Of a DNA stretch of 64,000 nucleotides, positions 11,071 to 20,945 are shown piece by piece (the first letter of the stretch is position 1; every line of letters starts with the position of its first letter). Origin of the DNA: Steromphala cineraria (lineage: Eukaryota; Mollusca; Gastropoda; Trochida; Trochidae); the NCBI GenBank assembly GCA_916613615.1, contig OU744720.1:5807749-5871748 (forward strand). The letters run 5' to 3'. The notes beneath the pieces were generated by a model, which searched no databases, was not told the origin of the DNA, and worked only from the letters and a program-made list of their open reading frames with translations. A program made the position numbers and the translations under genes.

Positions 11071-13214
11071 GTATATATTCTATCTAAGCGAAGTTCTAAC
11101 AGTTTAAATACTATTTTCATAGTATTTCAGTCAATATTTGCTTTCAGGTCATCAATACTCTTTTTGAAAAGGATCCTAACACACCTATAAACATGAATCA
11201 GCACTAAATCAGCGGTGGATTTACTCATTAATATAAATTTAGTTCATTCATGTTGGAGATTACATCAACGAACAACAAGTCCTGATAATAAGTTACTGTA
11301 TATTATGGTATGATTGTATCTCTGTGGCATTAATTCACGTTAATTCTAATTTTCTGAGTTATTCTCCTTATCTCTGATATTCCTTTTTGTTATTTAACCA
11401 TGATTTGGAACAGTTGTCTTTACGTGATAATGTAATGATTATTATTCAATCTGTAACATTTGGGTGTGCAATTATTCAATAAGACCATTAAATTAACTTC
11501 TACTCCAAAAGCGTTTTCATATACCTTTTTAAAGATTGTTTAGTATATTCACGTTACAATGTCTATGTAGTTAAGGAATTGTTTTTGTTCAATTTAGTAT
11601 AGGAACTACTTTGTTTTGTTGTTTTTATTAATTTCTTTGAGTCGTAAGATAATATAAAAGATGTATGTGAAGTAAAAGAAAATATTAACATTGTAAATAA
11701 AATCCTTCAATTACGACGTCATACCTTAATTTTTATATTCATTAGAAAACAGGATGTTCAGGCCTATGCTTAGTAGCAACTGTGAAAGTAGCCTCTTTTC
11801 TGGGTAATGATGCAGGTAGCGCTTTGAGCATATCATAGGAAATGGAAGAGGGGCCATATCAATATCCACATTATTATGTATTTAACAATTTAGCATGCAA
11901 TGTTATTTATCTATTGTGAGTGCAGTACAAAGAAATAGTATCTTATATTCTACTTCATTATTTGTTTCTTTGTAGGAAATATTCTGACGCATGTCATAAT
12001 AAATGGCTGCAAAACGAACTTGACTTTTTGCTTTCTATTCTTTAAGTTTTTAAAGAAATCAAATGCTTCACACTAATATCAAACCTTCCTGGACTTTTCA
12101 AGAAACTCACAATCATTAAAGACATTTGTTCAATAAAATTATAGGTTATCAATCATCACGTAAATTATGTTAAGAATTATTAGTGACAAGTAACGTGTCT
12201 GCGACCTGTCGCCAATAAAGCTAAATGTTTCGTAAATCAAACATTTTAAATGTAAGCCCACAAGAAAAGAAGATTATTAATTCAACTGGGTCAAAGATTT
12301 TAGATATGTTTTTATGCTTACAGATATTTTAATATTTCAAAGTGGAAGTCTTTACTGCTAAAATTCCGTACACATGTTCATCAACAGATACAAAAAAGTG
12401 TCATATTTCCTTGGGAAATGTCAGTTTCAAAATGTCCTCCATGTAATCAGTACAAGCTTTTAATTTGCCCTAATGAAAACTATCAAATGACAATCGATTG
12501 ACATGTGTACATTTGACAAAAGTATGTAACATCTGGCGATACAATAAGATCAAATGCATAGAATTAAACATGCCACTACTCAAACTGAATTCGGTCGGAA
12601 ATATTAATTACATATCTGTCACGATTAAATCTCCCCTTTCACAAAGTAAGGCTAATTGGAATACAAAAATAGTTAATTAGTTAGTTCAACTGGTGCAAAT
12701 ACATGCGTGTGTTTCTTTTAGAAGCTGGCGGGATAAAGATTTGTTTGAGAAGTTCAAACTTGACGGAGGCAGGACTTCCCACAATACACTATACAGTTCA
12801 TCAACACATACATGTAAGACATTTCAAACGTAAGTTTGTCTTGAAAGGGTAGGTTTATGTATGACATTAATGGATAGAGTGCGTTTTGAGACCTCATTGT
12901 TATATTAACCTTCACACTTACGATGTCATAAAATATAACTGCTCTACATCATGTTATGGTGAGACACATTAAAAAAATGAATTTATAATTAGTCAACTTG
13001 GGTTCAATCTTTAAATCGTAAATGATGTTAACAATGGTTTTGTTGTCGTATTAGCCTTTCATTTGATTGTTAATATGATTTGATAACATTGCACATTATC
13101 ATATAATTTAGCCTGTTATCGCTGCAATGCAGCTATCTGATAGATTTGGTATCAATACATGATAAAATTTCAAACTAGGTCAGAACATGATATATTTTCT
13201 AAGAACTGTGTTTT

Positions 13215-13770
13215 TACAGATACATAGTCGTACCCCAGCAAGCCTCTATTCGTATTAACCATAATCCGGCAGTTCCGGCAGATTACCCTTGAAGCAAAAT
13301 GTTGCAACACAAGTTATCTTTCTTCCTAGCAGCCAATGAAAACACGTCTTTGATACCTTTGTTTGTGAGCATTATTGACGGTCGCATAGTGATATTGAAA
13401 ATATCACAATTTTATGATTATTTTACATTAACAGTATGAGCAAAAATATTTGAATTGGATTTTTTATTAAAGATAGTACGGTTTTATGAATGTGTAACAA
13501 ATAAATTGTTTTTAATGAATTTTATTCTACTGATCAACCTCAAAAATTAAAAAGGTAAAAAGCGATGTTTGGTGAAAGAAGATTTTTTTATCCTTGATGG
13601 TAAATATAAATTCGTTCTTCCAAAAGACTTTTGAAACGGCGTCGTTGATTGCACAACTAACTGGGATTGCCTCCAATCAGACTGCAACCTTTCTACCCGG
13701 GTATAAGGCAAATAAAGACAGAGACATGCTTGGATACGACTGAGCTGACTCTGTGGGGAGGGAATGGTGT
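13215..13770. mobile_element. Diverged, interrupted copy of MITE family B
   Basis: Fragments match the complete copy at 4001-4355: GGCAGTTCCGGCAG near 13267, then GATTGCCTCCAATCAGA near 13664, then CTGTGGGGAGGGAATGG near 13750. The spacing is enlarged compared with the complete copy, so it has been interrupted or rearranged. Confidence 0.4.
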
Positions 13771-14212
13771 TTTTTATTTCGATCATGTTCCTCAGGAGAT
13801 CCGAAGATAATGTCAGTTGCGACAAGGAAACGAATCACTTCCCTCGCCGTTTTAGGGGCGGAAATAAATCTACGTTGGCAACCTAAAGTGTTCATGAGAG
13901 CCACAATGGACAGGAAATAGAATAAGTGCGGTCATAATCATTATCTCTCAAGGTGTTAGGTGATACTTAAAAGCAAATGTTGAATAGAGTACCGTAGTGT
14001 AGTGATCTTAAACATTCTTCTTAGATATGGAAGGTGGTGCTGGACATATGACTTGATTCTATTACAAAATCACAACTCGTTCCGAAACACCTTGTTTGTT
14101 TACTTCTCGTATTGAACGATACGATTCTTCAAGAGGGCCAAAGATAAGCTTCACTTGATGTATTGAACAATCGCCATCAATTTTTTTTTTAAGAATGGAA
14201 GAAAATCGGTAT

Positions 14213-14408
14213 AACTATAGAATTGGTTCGCCACCCTTTTTCATAATAATTTGTTATTAAAGTGTTCTTTAGGTTAGGGTTAGTTTTTGTTTAAGCTTTA
14301 GGGTTAGGGTACGTGTTCGGTTAAGGGACTTACTTACGGTTAGTGTTAGGGTAAGGGTTAGTGTTAATTTAAGGGTAAGTTTTTAGGTGGCGAATCAATT
14401 CTATAGTT
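14213..14408. mobile_element. Short TIR element with a telomere-like TTAGGG core
   Basis: A 23-bp inverted repeat bounds the element: AACTATAGAATTGGTTCGCC and on to 14235 on the left, and 14386-14408 on the right with one mismatch. The core is a degenerate mixture of TTAGGG, TTAGTGTTAGGG and GGTAAGGGTTAG. At 196 bp with no coding capacity it is a MITE whose interior resembles interstitial telomere repeat. TTAGGG is the usual animal telomere unit, including in molluscs. Confidence 0.75.
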
Positions 14409-17386
14409 GCTCCAAACAATTATATTTCAAGGTTTGAGTTGGTACTTAACAACAGATGCAGGGGTGGAGCGTAGTGTATACGATGTACTTGATACTTATC
14501 ATGTCCTTAGGCCTTATCTTGTGTTAAAGCACGGTGCATTAAACGTTTTCCTCTGAAGTTTTCTTCATTTTGGTTAGTTAGCCTGGATTTTATAGACTTA
14601 TGAGGTGAAACTATAGTTTTCTGTGACATTTTCACGTTCATAACTTTGTCAGTATTTACTGAACTAGTGGGTAACATTTAACGGGGATAAAGGTTATTCA
14701 AATATGTTTTTATATATGTCTTTACATACAAAAACTATGAATATGTTTTCAAACACACGATTCATAATTTAACTGAAGAAAGATTTGATTAAAGATGGAT
14801 TCACTTCAATGTTGGCAGCTGCAAGTAATTGTTAGTTCCGGGGAATGACATTTGGTCAAAAGTAAAAAATTACACACAAAAGATTTCTCGCACTTTCTAA
14901 CATGCAGATCATCAGAATGGGAATAAACCTTTAGAGCTTTGCTATTTGAGGTAAATAAGGATGGTCGTCTCATATGTTAACGATTAAATTATCTTTTCTG
15001 ACAAACCAATCAGACGCCTTTGTAGGAGTCCTCTCTATCTGGAGTATATTTCTGGAAATTTCTTCTGTACTTAATGCAACTTTATTTAGAAGACGTTAAT
15101 TAATTACAAAAGCACACATTTGAATGTTTTATACATGCATGCATGGTGGTTTAAATCACTCAATTTCGTTTACAATCTTGTACTTAAAGATGCTGGTTGT
15201 AATTTGCTTTTTCTGAGACAACCTGCTTAATTAAAATAATCCATAACTTGTAACTCTGGCCTTTGATGATCATGGTTAAACAGTCAAACAGTCAAATTAA
15301 AAGTGTTAAAATAGTTTTTTGCAAAGCAATGTTTAAATCGTTATCTTGCTGTTACCTTTATCTTTACTACATATCAAAATATTTACGGAAGAGATATACA
15401 TAGGAAGTTATATATAAGAGTTTTGAAAACCTTAATGAAAAATGTTGCAGCCCAAAAAGATGAATATGGCAATAACCTCTAACCCATGACCTGGACCTTT
15501 GCATCAACAATCAAAGATCACATTCTATTGAGGATACCAATCATGTAATGATAAGAAGTGTTGATAATTGGGACATTACAATTAAAAGCTTCACAGCACA
15601 AACAGGCGTCAAGTTAAGTTATTGTGTTATGATATATCTCGTAACCTTGACCTTTACCCGTTATTGTGAAAATCATCAAGTAATAAGGGGTAAGCGATGG
15701 ATAGGAGTACTGGAAAACTTGTATCAAATCTGTCATAGCAATTGTATGAATGTAACGGCAACGGGGGCGGAAATGATGTATAAAACTGATAATGATCAAA
15801 ATCAAAGATAGTGATAACACGAGTTATGCAGAAGTAAGTTAGAGACGCATTCAATGCAGCAGAAGAGTCAGTGCATTTCAGCCCAAAGGAAGGAAGTGTG
15901 ATAGTTAACAATAGATTACGGGCCTGAAGTCTTCTTTCCCTCCTATGCGATTGGAATGTTACATTTTACAGTAGGCTCTTTTCTACTTTCACTGACAAGT
16001 ATGCTCTATGGATGATGTTTTCTTTCTATTTGTGAATCTGTGCCGACTTTTTCTGCTACAAACAAACTTAAAGAGAATTCATAAACAAACCAATCCATTA
16101 GTTCTGCATCGGTTATTCCCACCGAATTATCAAGGAAGGTAGTGCAGGTAAATCTTTTTCAGAATCAACAGTCAAAACTACTGATGTTTATCAGCGATTG
16201 ACACCCATAAACTCAAGGTCAAAGTCACTATTTTAAAGATCTTCTCGCTGGTAAAGAGAAAAACCTCTCTGACTTCGATAAAGTCGTTCATAATTTTGTC
16301 GTAAATCATAAATGTTGCAATTGTGAGGATTTTTCATTCTCTGACGATATACTGTCTACTCCGATCACTGATGAAGAGGTAATAAAATCTATCAACGAGC
16401 TAAAATGGAATAAGGCAGCAGGGCATGACGGCATCCCTCCTTCTTTTTATAAACCAGCCCTATCTTCATTGGTTCCCTATCTAAAGGATTTATTTAATAC
16501 AGTGTTTAATAATGGCGCATTTCCTTCTATTTGGAATATAGGAATGATCACCCCCCTGTATAAGTGTGGGAATAAATCAGAACCATCAAATTATCGTGGC
16601 ATATCTCTCTTAAACATTTCTGGCAAGTTGTTTGCTAATATTTTAGAAAGGCGTTTACGCGCCTGGGTCGATATAAATGAATTGATAGATGAATCTCAAG
16701 CTGGTTTTAGACCCGATTACAGCACAACAGATAACTTATTTGTATTGCAATCTCTATGTACAAAATACCTTTCCAAATCTAAAGGGCGTTTTTACTGCGC
16801 TTTCATTGATTTTAGGAAAGCGTTTGATGTTGTAGACCGTAAGAAGCTATTATTTATGTTACATACCAAGGGTTGTCACGGCAAAATGTATAATATTTAA
16901 AAAAATATGTACGAATCAGTCTCAGCTTGTGTTAGAACTAGCTCAGGTGTAACTGAAATGTTTGATACTTCAACAGGGGTGAGGCAAGGCTGTGTCCTGA
17001 GCCCTCTGTTATTCATCTTTTTTATTAACGAATTAGTAATTAATCTGTATGAATCTTGCAATAATGGAGTTTTTGTTACCCCTCAAATCAGAGATCTACT
17101 CTTACTACTGTTTGCAGACGATATAGCTATGTTTTCGTTTATGGTTAATGGCCTACAGCGACAATTAAATATCTTGGAAGCATTTTGTGACAAATGGGGT
17201 TTGGATTTAAACATGGAAAAATCTAATATCGTTGTATTTAGAAACGGAGGTATTGTTGCTAAAAGTGAGAAGTGGACATTTCGCGGCAAACAAATGAAGG
17301 TTGTAACTTACTATAAATATTTGGGCCTTTTATTCTCAAGTCGCTTAAATTGGTCTATGGCTTGTGTTACAGAAGTGATTTAGAAA

Positions 17387-17468
17387 CCACCTCCACCGGG
17401 ATTCGAACCCGGGACCTCCGGGTTGAGAGTCCTACACTCTACCTGTTCGACCAAAGAGATATCCCCCC
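17387..17468 (-). promoter_or_regulatory. tRNA-like Pol III promoter inside the TRIM LTR
   Basis: On the minus strand the LTR contains a D-arm-like hairpin (CTCT/AGAG around a loop with GG) at 17437-17457, a CTCTCAA loop at the anticodon position, and a perfect B box GGTTCGAATCC at 17399-17409 within a 5-bp T stem CCGGG/CCCGG. The acceptor stem is not preserved and the anticodon stem pairs poorly, so it is tRNA-derived rather than a working tRNA gene. The block repeats in all three LTRs (+274, +548). A TATA-like GATATAAG lies upstream in the same LTR, so Pol II transcription is also possible. Confidence 0.6.
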
Positions 17469-17510
17469 TAGCCAAAGCCAGTAGGAATGCTTATATCTCA
17501 CCCTGCCACA

Positions 17511-17524
17511 TACACCCCCTCCAC
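17511..17524 (-). other. TRIM polypurine tract (first copy)
   Basis: The minus strand reads GTGGAGGGGGTGTA immediately before the LTR start TGTGGCAG. This is where plus-strand DNA synthesis would be primed. The second copy is at 17785-17798. Confidence 0.65.
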
Positions 17525-17618
17525 AAAATGACTCGTCCTCGAGTCAAGCCATTTGGAGTTATCAAGCACCTCAGTTCGACGTACTCAGGGTGTTGTGAAC
17601 ACTAGGGAGTTGCCCCGG

Positions 17619-17636
17619 GCCCCACGTTGGGCGCCA
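17619..17636 (-). other. TRIM primer binding site, tRNA-Lys type (first copy)
   Basis: The plus strand reads GCCCCACGTTGGGCGCCA, the recalled 3' end of tRNA-Lys1,2 including CCA, so the minus strand is the matching primer binding site. It sits two bases from the LTR edge at 17639, the canonical position. The second copy is at 17893-17910. Confidence 0.8.
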
Positions 17637-19072
17637 AATGTTACAGAAGTGATTTAGAAACCACCTCCACCGGGATTCGAACCCGGGACCTCCGGGTTGA
17701 GAGTCCTACACTCTACCTGTTCGACCAAAGAGATATCCCCCCTAGCCAAAGCCAGTAGGAATGCTTATATCTCACCCTGCCACATACACCCCCTCCACAA
17801 AATGACTCGTCCTCGAGTCAAGCCATTTGGAGTTATCAAGCACCTCAGTTCGACGTACTCAGGGTGTTGTGAACACTAGGGAGTTGCCCCGGGCCCCACG
17901 TTGGGCGCCAAATGTTACAGAAGTGATTTAGAAACCACCTCCACCGGGATTCGAACCCGGGACCTCCGGGTTGAGAGTCCTACACTCTACCTGTTCGACC
18001 AAAGAGATATCCCCCCTAGCCAAAGCCAGTAGGAATGCTTATATCTCACCCTGCCACACTTGCAAAACCCTTGCCGCGCAAGCTAAGAAGGCATTATTTT
18101 CCACTTTTAAACTTTTTAAAGTAAATAAGTTTATTTCTTTTGATATTGCATGTATTCTTGTTGACTCAAAAGTATCGCCTATTTTGCTATATGGATCAGA
18201 AATTTGGGGAGCAAACTATTTCGCAGTAATTGAATCTGTCCACTCATTATATTTTAAAAGATTTCTATCAGTTGGAAAATTTGCTGCTAATAAGGCCATA
18301 CTTGGAGAAACAGGCCGGTACCATATCCATATCGAGAGTCAAATGAGAGTTATTAAATTTTGGATTAAACTTTTAAGAATGCCAGAGTATAGACTACCGT
18401 ATCAATCTTATCAAATGTTATTAGCCTTAGATAATCGCGGAAAGCATTCATGGGCTGCTGGTGTAAGAAATATGCTGTTTGTCAGCGGATTTTCCTATGT
18501 ATGGATTAATCAGGATGTTGGTGATAAACATTTATTTCTGGCAATGTTTAAACAACGTTTAAAATATATTTTTATACAAAGGTGGTATGAATCACTTGAC
18601 GCGTCCACCTATTTAACTCATTATTCCCATTGCAAATCAATATTTGGGCCAGAAAAATACATAAGTGCCCTCAATGATAAGTCTCTTTTAAGTAGTTTAT
18701 GTAAATTTAGAATTTCTCTTCATTCCCTTAAGATTCAATCCTTTAGAAAGGATAATCATACTTTAAACGATTTAACATGTTCATACTGCTCCTCGGGCGA
18801 AACGGAGGATGAAGCTCATATTTTTTTAGTTTGTAAAGCCTTCTCTGAATGTAGAAATAAATTTTTGAAATGTGTTAATGCCAATCCACAAACGATGTAC
18901 AATCTGCTAAATTCAACTAATCCTAAAGTTATTTATGATGTTGCAACTTATGTGAAACAATTAATGTACAATATGAAATCTTATGTCAAATCTTTAAAGT
19001 CACGTGACCAACAACGATAACTGTAAATTCAACTGTACTTTGGGCCACCGAGCCTTTTATACTGAATAAACA

Positions 19073-19100
19073 TGTCTGTCTGTCTGTCTGTCTGTCTGTC
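19073..19100 (+). repeat. (TGTC)n tail of LINE A
   Basis: Seven tetranucleotide copies directly follow the AATAAA-containing 3' UTR of LINE A. The mirror tail (GACA)n stands at 37108-37134 beside another LINE relic, so the tail belongs to the element rather than being an unrelated microsatellite. Confidence 0.8.
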
Positions 19101-20235
19101 AAAGTCATTTAAGTCATTTGGATATTATGATATAATGTGATATCAGAATATTTATAGTTCTGGTCACGGGTTTTTACATTCTATTATTTCTCCTTTTAAC
19201 CATACTTTAGTCTACTTATTATCGTTCAAGAATTTGAAGTCAGTCATTATATTATTGCCTTTGATGCATATTGAAAACGTATATGTCGCTCTTTTTAACT
19301 GTGTGTGTGGGAAAGGATACTATGATATATTTCATGTTGTTTAAAGACGATTGTGGCTATTCATTGCGGTCCCAGCGGATCTTTCCAAAGTATAACACTC
19401 TCCCCTAATGGTGTCACTCCATGACGTTGTCAGGCAAAAAATATTCTAATCGACGTTGCCAAATAGCGCTCTTGCAATTTCCAAACAGCAGACAGAAACG
19501 GACATCTTCGATGGACATCTTCGATAGGCATGTATCAATGTCAGGCTTGCCGAGGATATTTTTACTTTAATCAACGAGTGTTGATATATTTGATATCAGA
19601 AGACACGAGGGTGAGATTTTATTTATCATCCAAATCATTTTTCAACAGTTATTAGCAAAGAAGGAAGATATCTGAACACAAAACTGCCATTAGACTTCTT
19701 GAACAGTGAGGTCATTGCATTGTGACGTCATCAGCATTATGACGTCATAGCATTGTTACGCCATGAACTCTGTGACGTCATAGTATTGTCATCTGTGTTC
19801 TAAATAATGCCAAAGCCTTGTGATGTCATTTAACTGATGATGTAATAGGATTATGACGATTTGATTGTAGCGATATCTACAATGTAGATATCGCTTGATC
19901 TCAGAAAAGCGATATCTACTGTGGTAGCCACTTTTGGATGATAAAGCCTTTTAGTGTACGATACACCTGTGTCCAATGAAGACTTCAAGCCAGATCTGGT
20001 GCGCCGTCAAACCTGTTTATGACGCCACAAGCTTTTTATGTAACATCGATCAAGGTCTGCCACTGTGTAGCCGGCCAAAGACACATCATGAAATGTGCTT
20101 CAGTGTTACTACTTTTTTTCTGATTTCAAATGCGTTGTATATAAAACTTGCAAGATTCTGGATTTGGACAAATTATTTACAGTTTAATTAGTACGATAAT
20201 GAATGTTTAGATGGATGTATATGATAGGAATCTTT
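19101..20235. other. Intergenic DNA with CRE-like sites and a perfect hairpin
   Basis: There is no gene. TGACGTCA occurs at 19723-19730, 19740-19747 and 19773-19780, with related CGTCA/TGATGTCAT words nearby. At 19869-19895 AGCGATATCTACA and its exact reverse complement flank a single A, and a further partial copy of the arm follows near 19908. Confidence 0.55.
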
Positions 20236-20590
20236 GACGGGGCACTAGCATCTTTTTATGGGGAATTTCGGTATATGTCAGGAAAATGAAAAACAATGAA
20301 TTTAAGCAAAAATAACTACTTAAAATGAAGCAACAATAAATCAAATATATAATGTTAAGTTCAGCCAAGCGATTCATTTATTCTAAATGATTTAAAGGTC
20401 TTCACTGAAAAATTGCTGCCAATGGACTTTATGTGATCTTCATAATTTGTTCTCTGACGATGGATGATTGGTTTGTGTAATGATATTTTTGATACTATAA
20501 AAATGATCCATTCAATAAAATCGCAAGCTCGGTTTGAAATTAAATATAGGAGTAAAGAAGGCACTACATACAACCCCAAAATGAAAAAAA
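20236..20590 (+). mobile_element. MITE family C, diverged copy
   Basis: Colinear with the copies at 49212 and 51314: a GGGGCACTAGCA start, then ATGTCAGGAAAATGAAAA, GCGATTCATT, TGCTGCCAATGGACTTTATG and TTGATACTATAAAAATGAT. The terminal repeats are decayed. Confidence 0.65.
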
Positions 20591-20639
20591 GATTGGATTT
20601 ATCTCCCAATCACTCACGAAATTCATCACTGATTAGGTG

Positions 20640-20945
20640 GTAACGTTATGGGTATAGCCTTGAGGAGACGACGTGCATTGAGCCCAGCAGAACCGAGCTA
20701 AGGATGTGGCTGTGTGTGTTCCTGTTGTGTGGAAAGACTGGCAACTCTGAACAGACGTGATGACGTCATAACACAGGGACATTCACGTCCTGTCATTTTC
20801 CGAAGTCTGTCAATGCGTGGGCGTACTTTCACCGTTGCTGTTTTTGCTAAGGGTGTTTGGAGAAATGAAATCATACAAGGGTGGACATGACAAATGTCGA
20901 AAACCCTGATCCCGGCCTTCAGCATCCCAATGGCTTCATTGTCTG
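20640..20945 (-). pseudogene. Tc1/mariner transposase, N-terminal relic
   Basis: The minus-strand frame reads EAIGMLKAGIRVFDICHVHP, then a KVRPRIDRLRKMTGRE segment and, after a stop, GLNARR. This follows the order of the Tc1 helix-turn-helix region: GMxxAG, a RPRSGRPRKTT-like linker, and GLxARRP before the catalytic core. The catalytic core is missing and stops are present, so it is a dead fragment. Confidence 0.65.

Larger units (their letters stand above)
8900..15200. repeat. Segmental duplication, block 1 (paralogous to 21.1-26.2 kb)
   Basis: Colinear matches to block 2 include 9060-9340 with 21620-21920 (both contain AGAGTGAGGC and GGAAGACATACA), 11015-11070 with 23341-23396, 12400-12770 with 24455-24800 (both contain TTAGTTAGTTCAACTGGTG), 13790-13970 with 25310-25460 (both contain CTTCCCTCGCCGT and GGTCATAATCATTATC) and 15005-15130 with 26030-26165. 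Identity is moderate with many indels, so the duplication is old. No intact gene is visible. Only the 56-nt exon-like segment keeps a frame. Confidence 0.75.
17365..18058 (-). mobile_element. Tandem TRIM retrotransposon: LTR-internal-LTR-internal-LTR
   Basis: There are three 146-bp LTRs (17365-17510, 17639-17784, 17913-18058) and two 128-bp internal segments (17511-17638, 17785-17912), with a 274-bp period. I see no difference between the copies. On the minus strand each LTR begins TGTGGCAG and ends CTGTAACA. Two bases after the upstream LTR lies an 18-nt site complementary to the 3' end of a tRNA-Lys, and each internal segment ends in a purine-rich tract next to the following LTR. CTTG flanks both sides (17361-17364, 18059-18062) as a 4-bp target duplication. 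There is no gag or pol, so movement would need proteins supplied in trans. A monomer would be 420 bp. The trimer form suggests unequal recombination between LTRs or a tandem insertion, or an assembly artefact. Confidence 0.9.
16212..19020 (+). pseudogene. LINE A reverse transcriptase ORF, broken by one stop and a TRIM insertion
   Basis: The frame carries the usual RT landmarks in order: KAAGHDGIP near 16416, ITPLYKCG near 16545, NYRGISLLN near 16590, QAGFRPDYSTTDN near 16700, FIDFRKAFD near 16805, GVRQGCVLSPLLF near 16975 and the catalytic FADD near 17113. The only internal break before the TRIM is a TAA at 16898-16900, and the frame resumes at once. The TRIM interrupts the frame at 17365. 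Downstream it resumes at about 18059 and runs to the TAA at 19018. The C terminus has a CX2CX9HX4C zinc-knuckle-like motif near 18779-18833. The protein would copy its RNA by target-primed reverse transcription. It is now inactive. Confidence 0.85.
16212..19100 (+). mobile_element. 5'-truncated non-LTR retrotransposon (LINE A)
   Basis: The element is recognisable from about 16212, inside the region N-terminal to the reverse transcriptase, to its tail. The endonuclease is absent, so it is a typical 5' truncation. It ends with AATAAA at 19064-19069 and a (TGTC)n tail at 19073-19100. A tandem TRIM retrotransposon (17365-18058, opposite strand) is inserted in the coding region. A relic of related type with the same tail on the other strand lies at 37106-37560. 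Confidence 0.85.

Noticed and set aside
14270..14385. True interstitial telomere or chromosome fusion point
   Set aside because: The TTAGGG-like core is neatly bounded by 23-bp inverted repeats and is degenerate, so a transposon origin explains it better.
17399..17409. A real tRNA gene
   Set aside because: The T arm and B box are good, but the acceptor stem is missing and the anticodon stem pairs badly. It sits inside an LTR.
17423..17879. Two identical 60-codon frames
   Set aside because: They are the TRIM LTR and internal sequence read on the antisense strand. Identity reflects the 274-bp repeat.
17365..18058. CRISPR array or endogenous virus remnant
   Set aside because: Repeats of 274 bp without short spacers are not CRISPR. 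The lysine-type primer site alone does not indicate a virus, as there is no gag, pol or env sequence.
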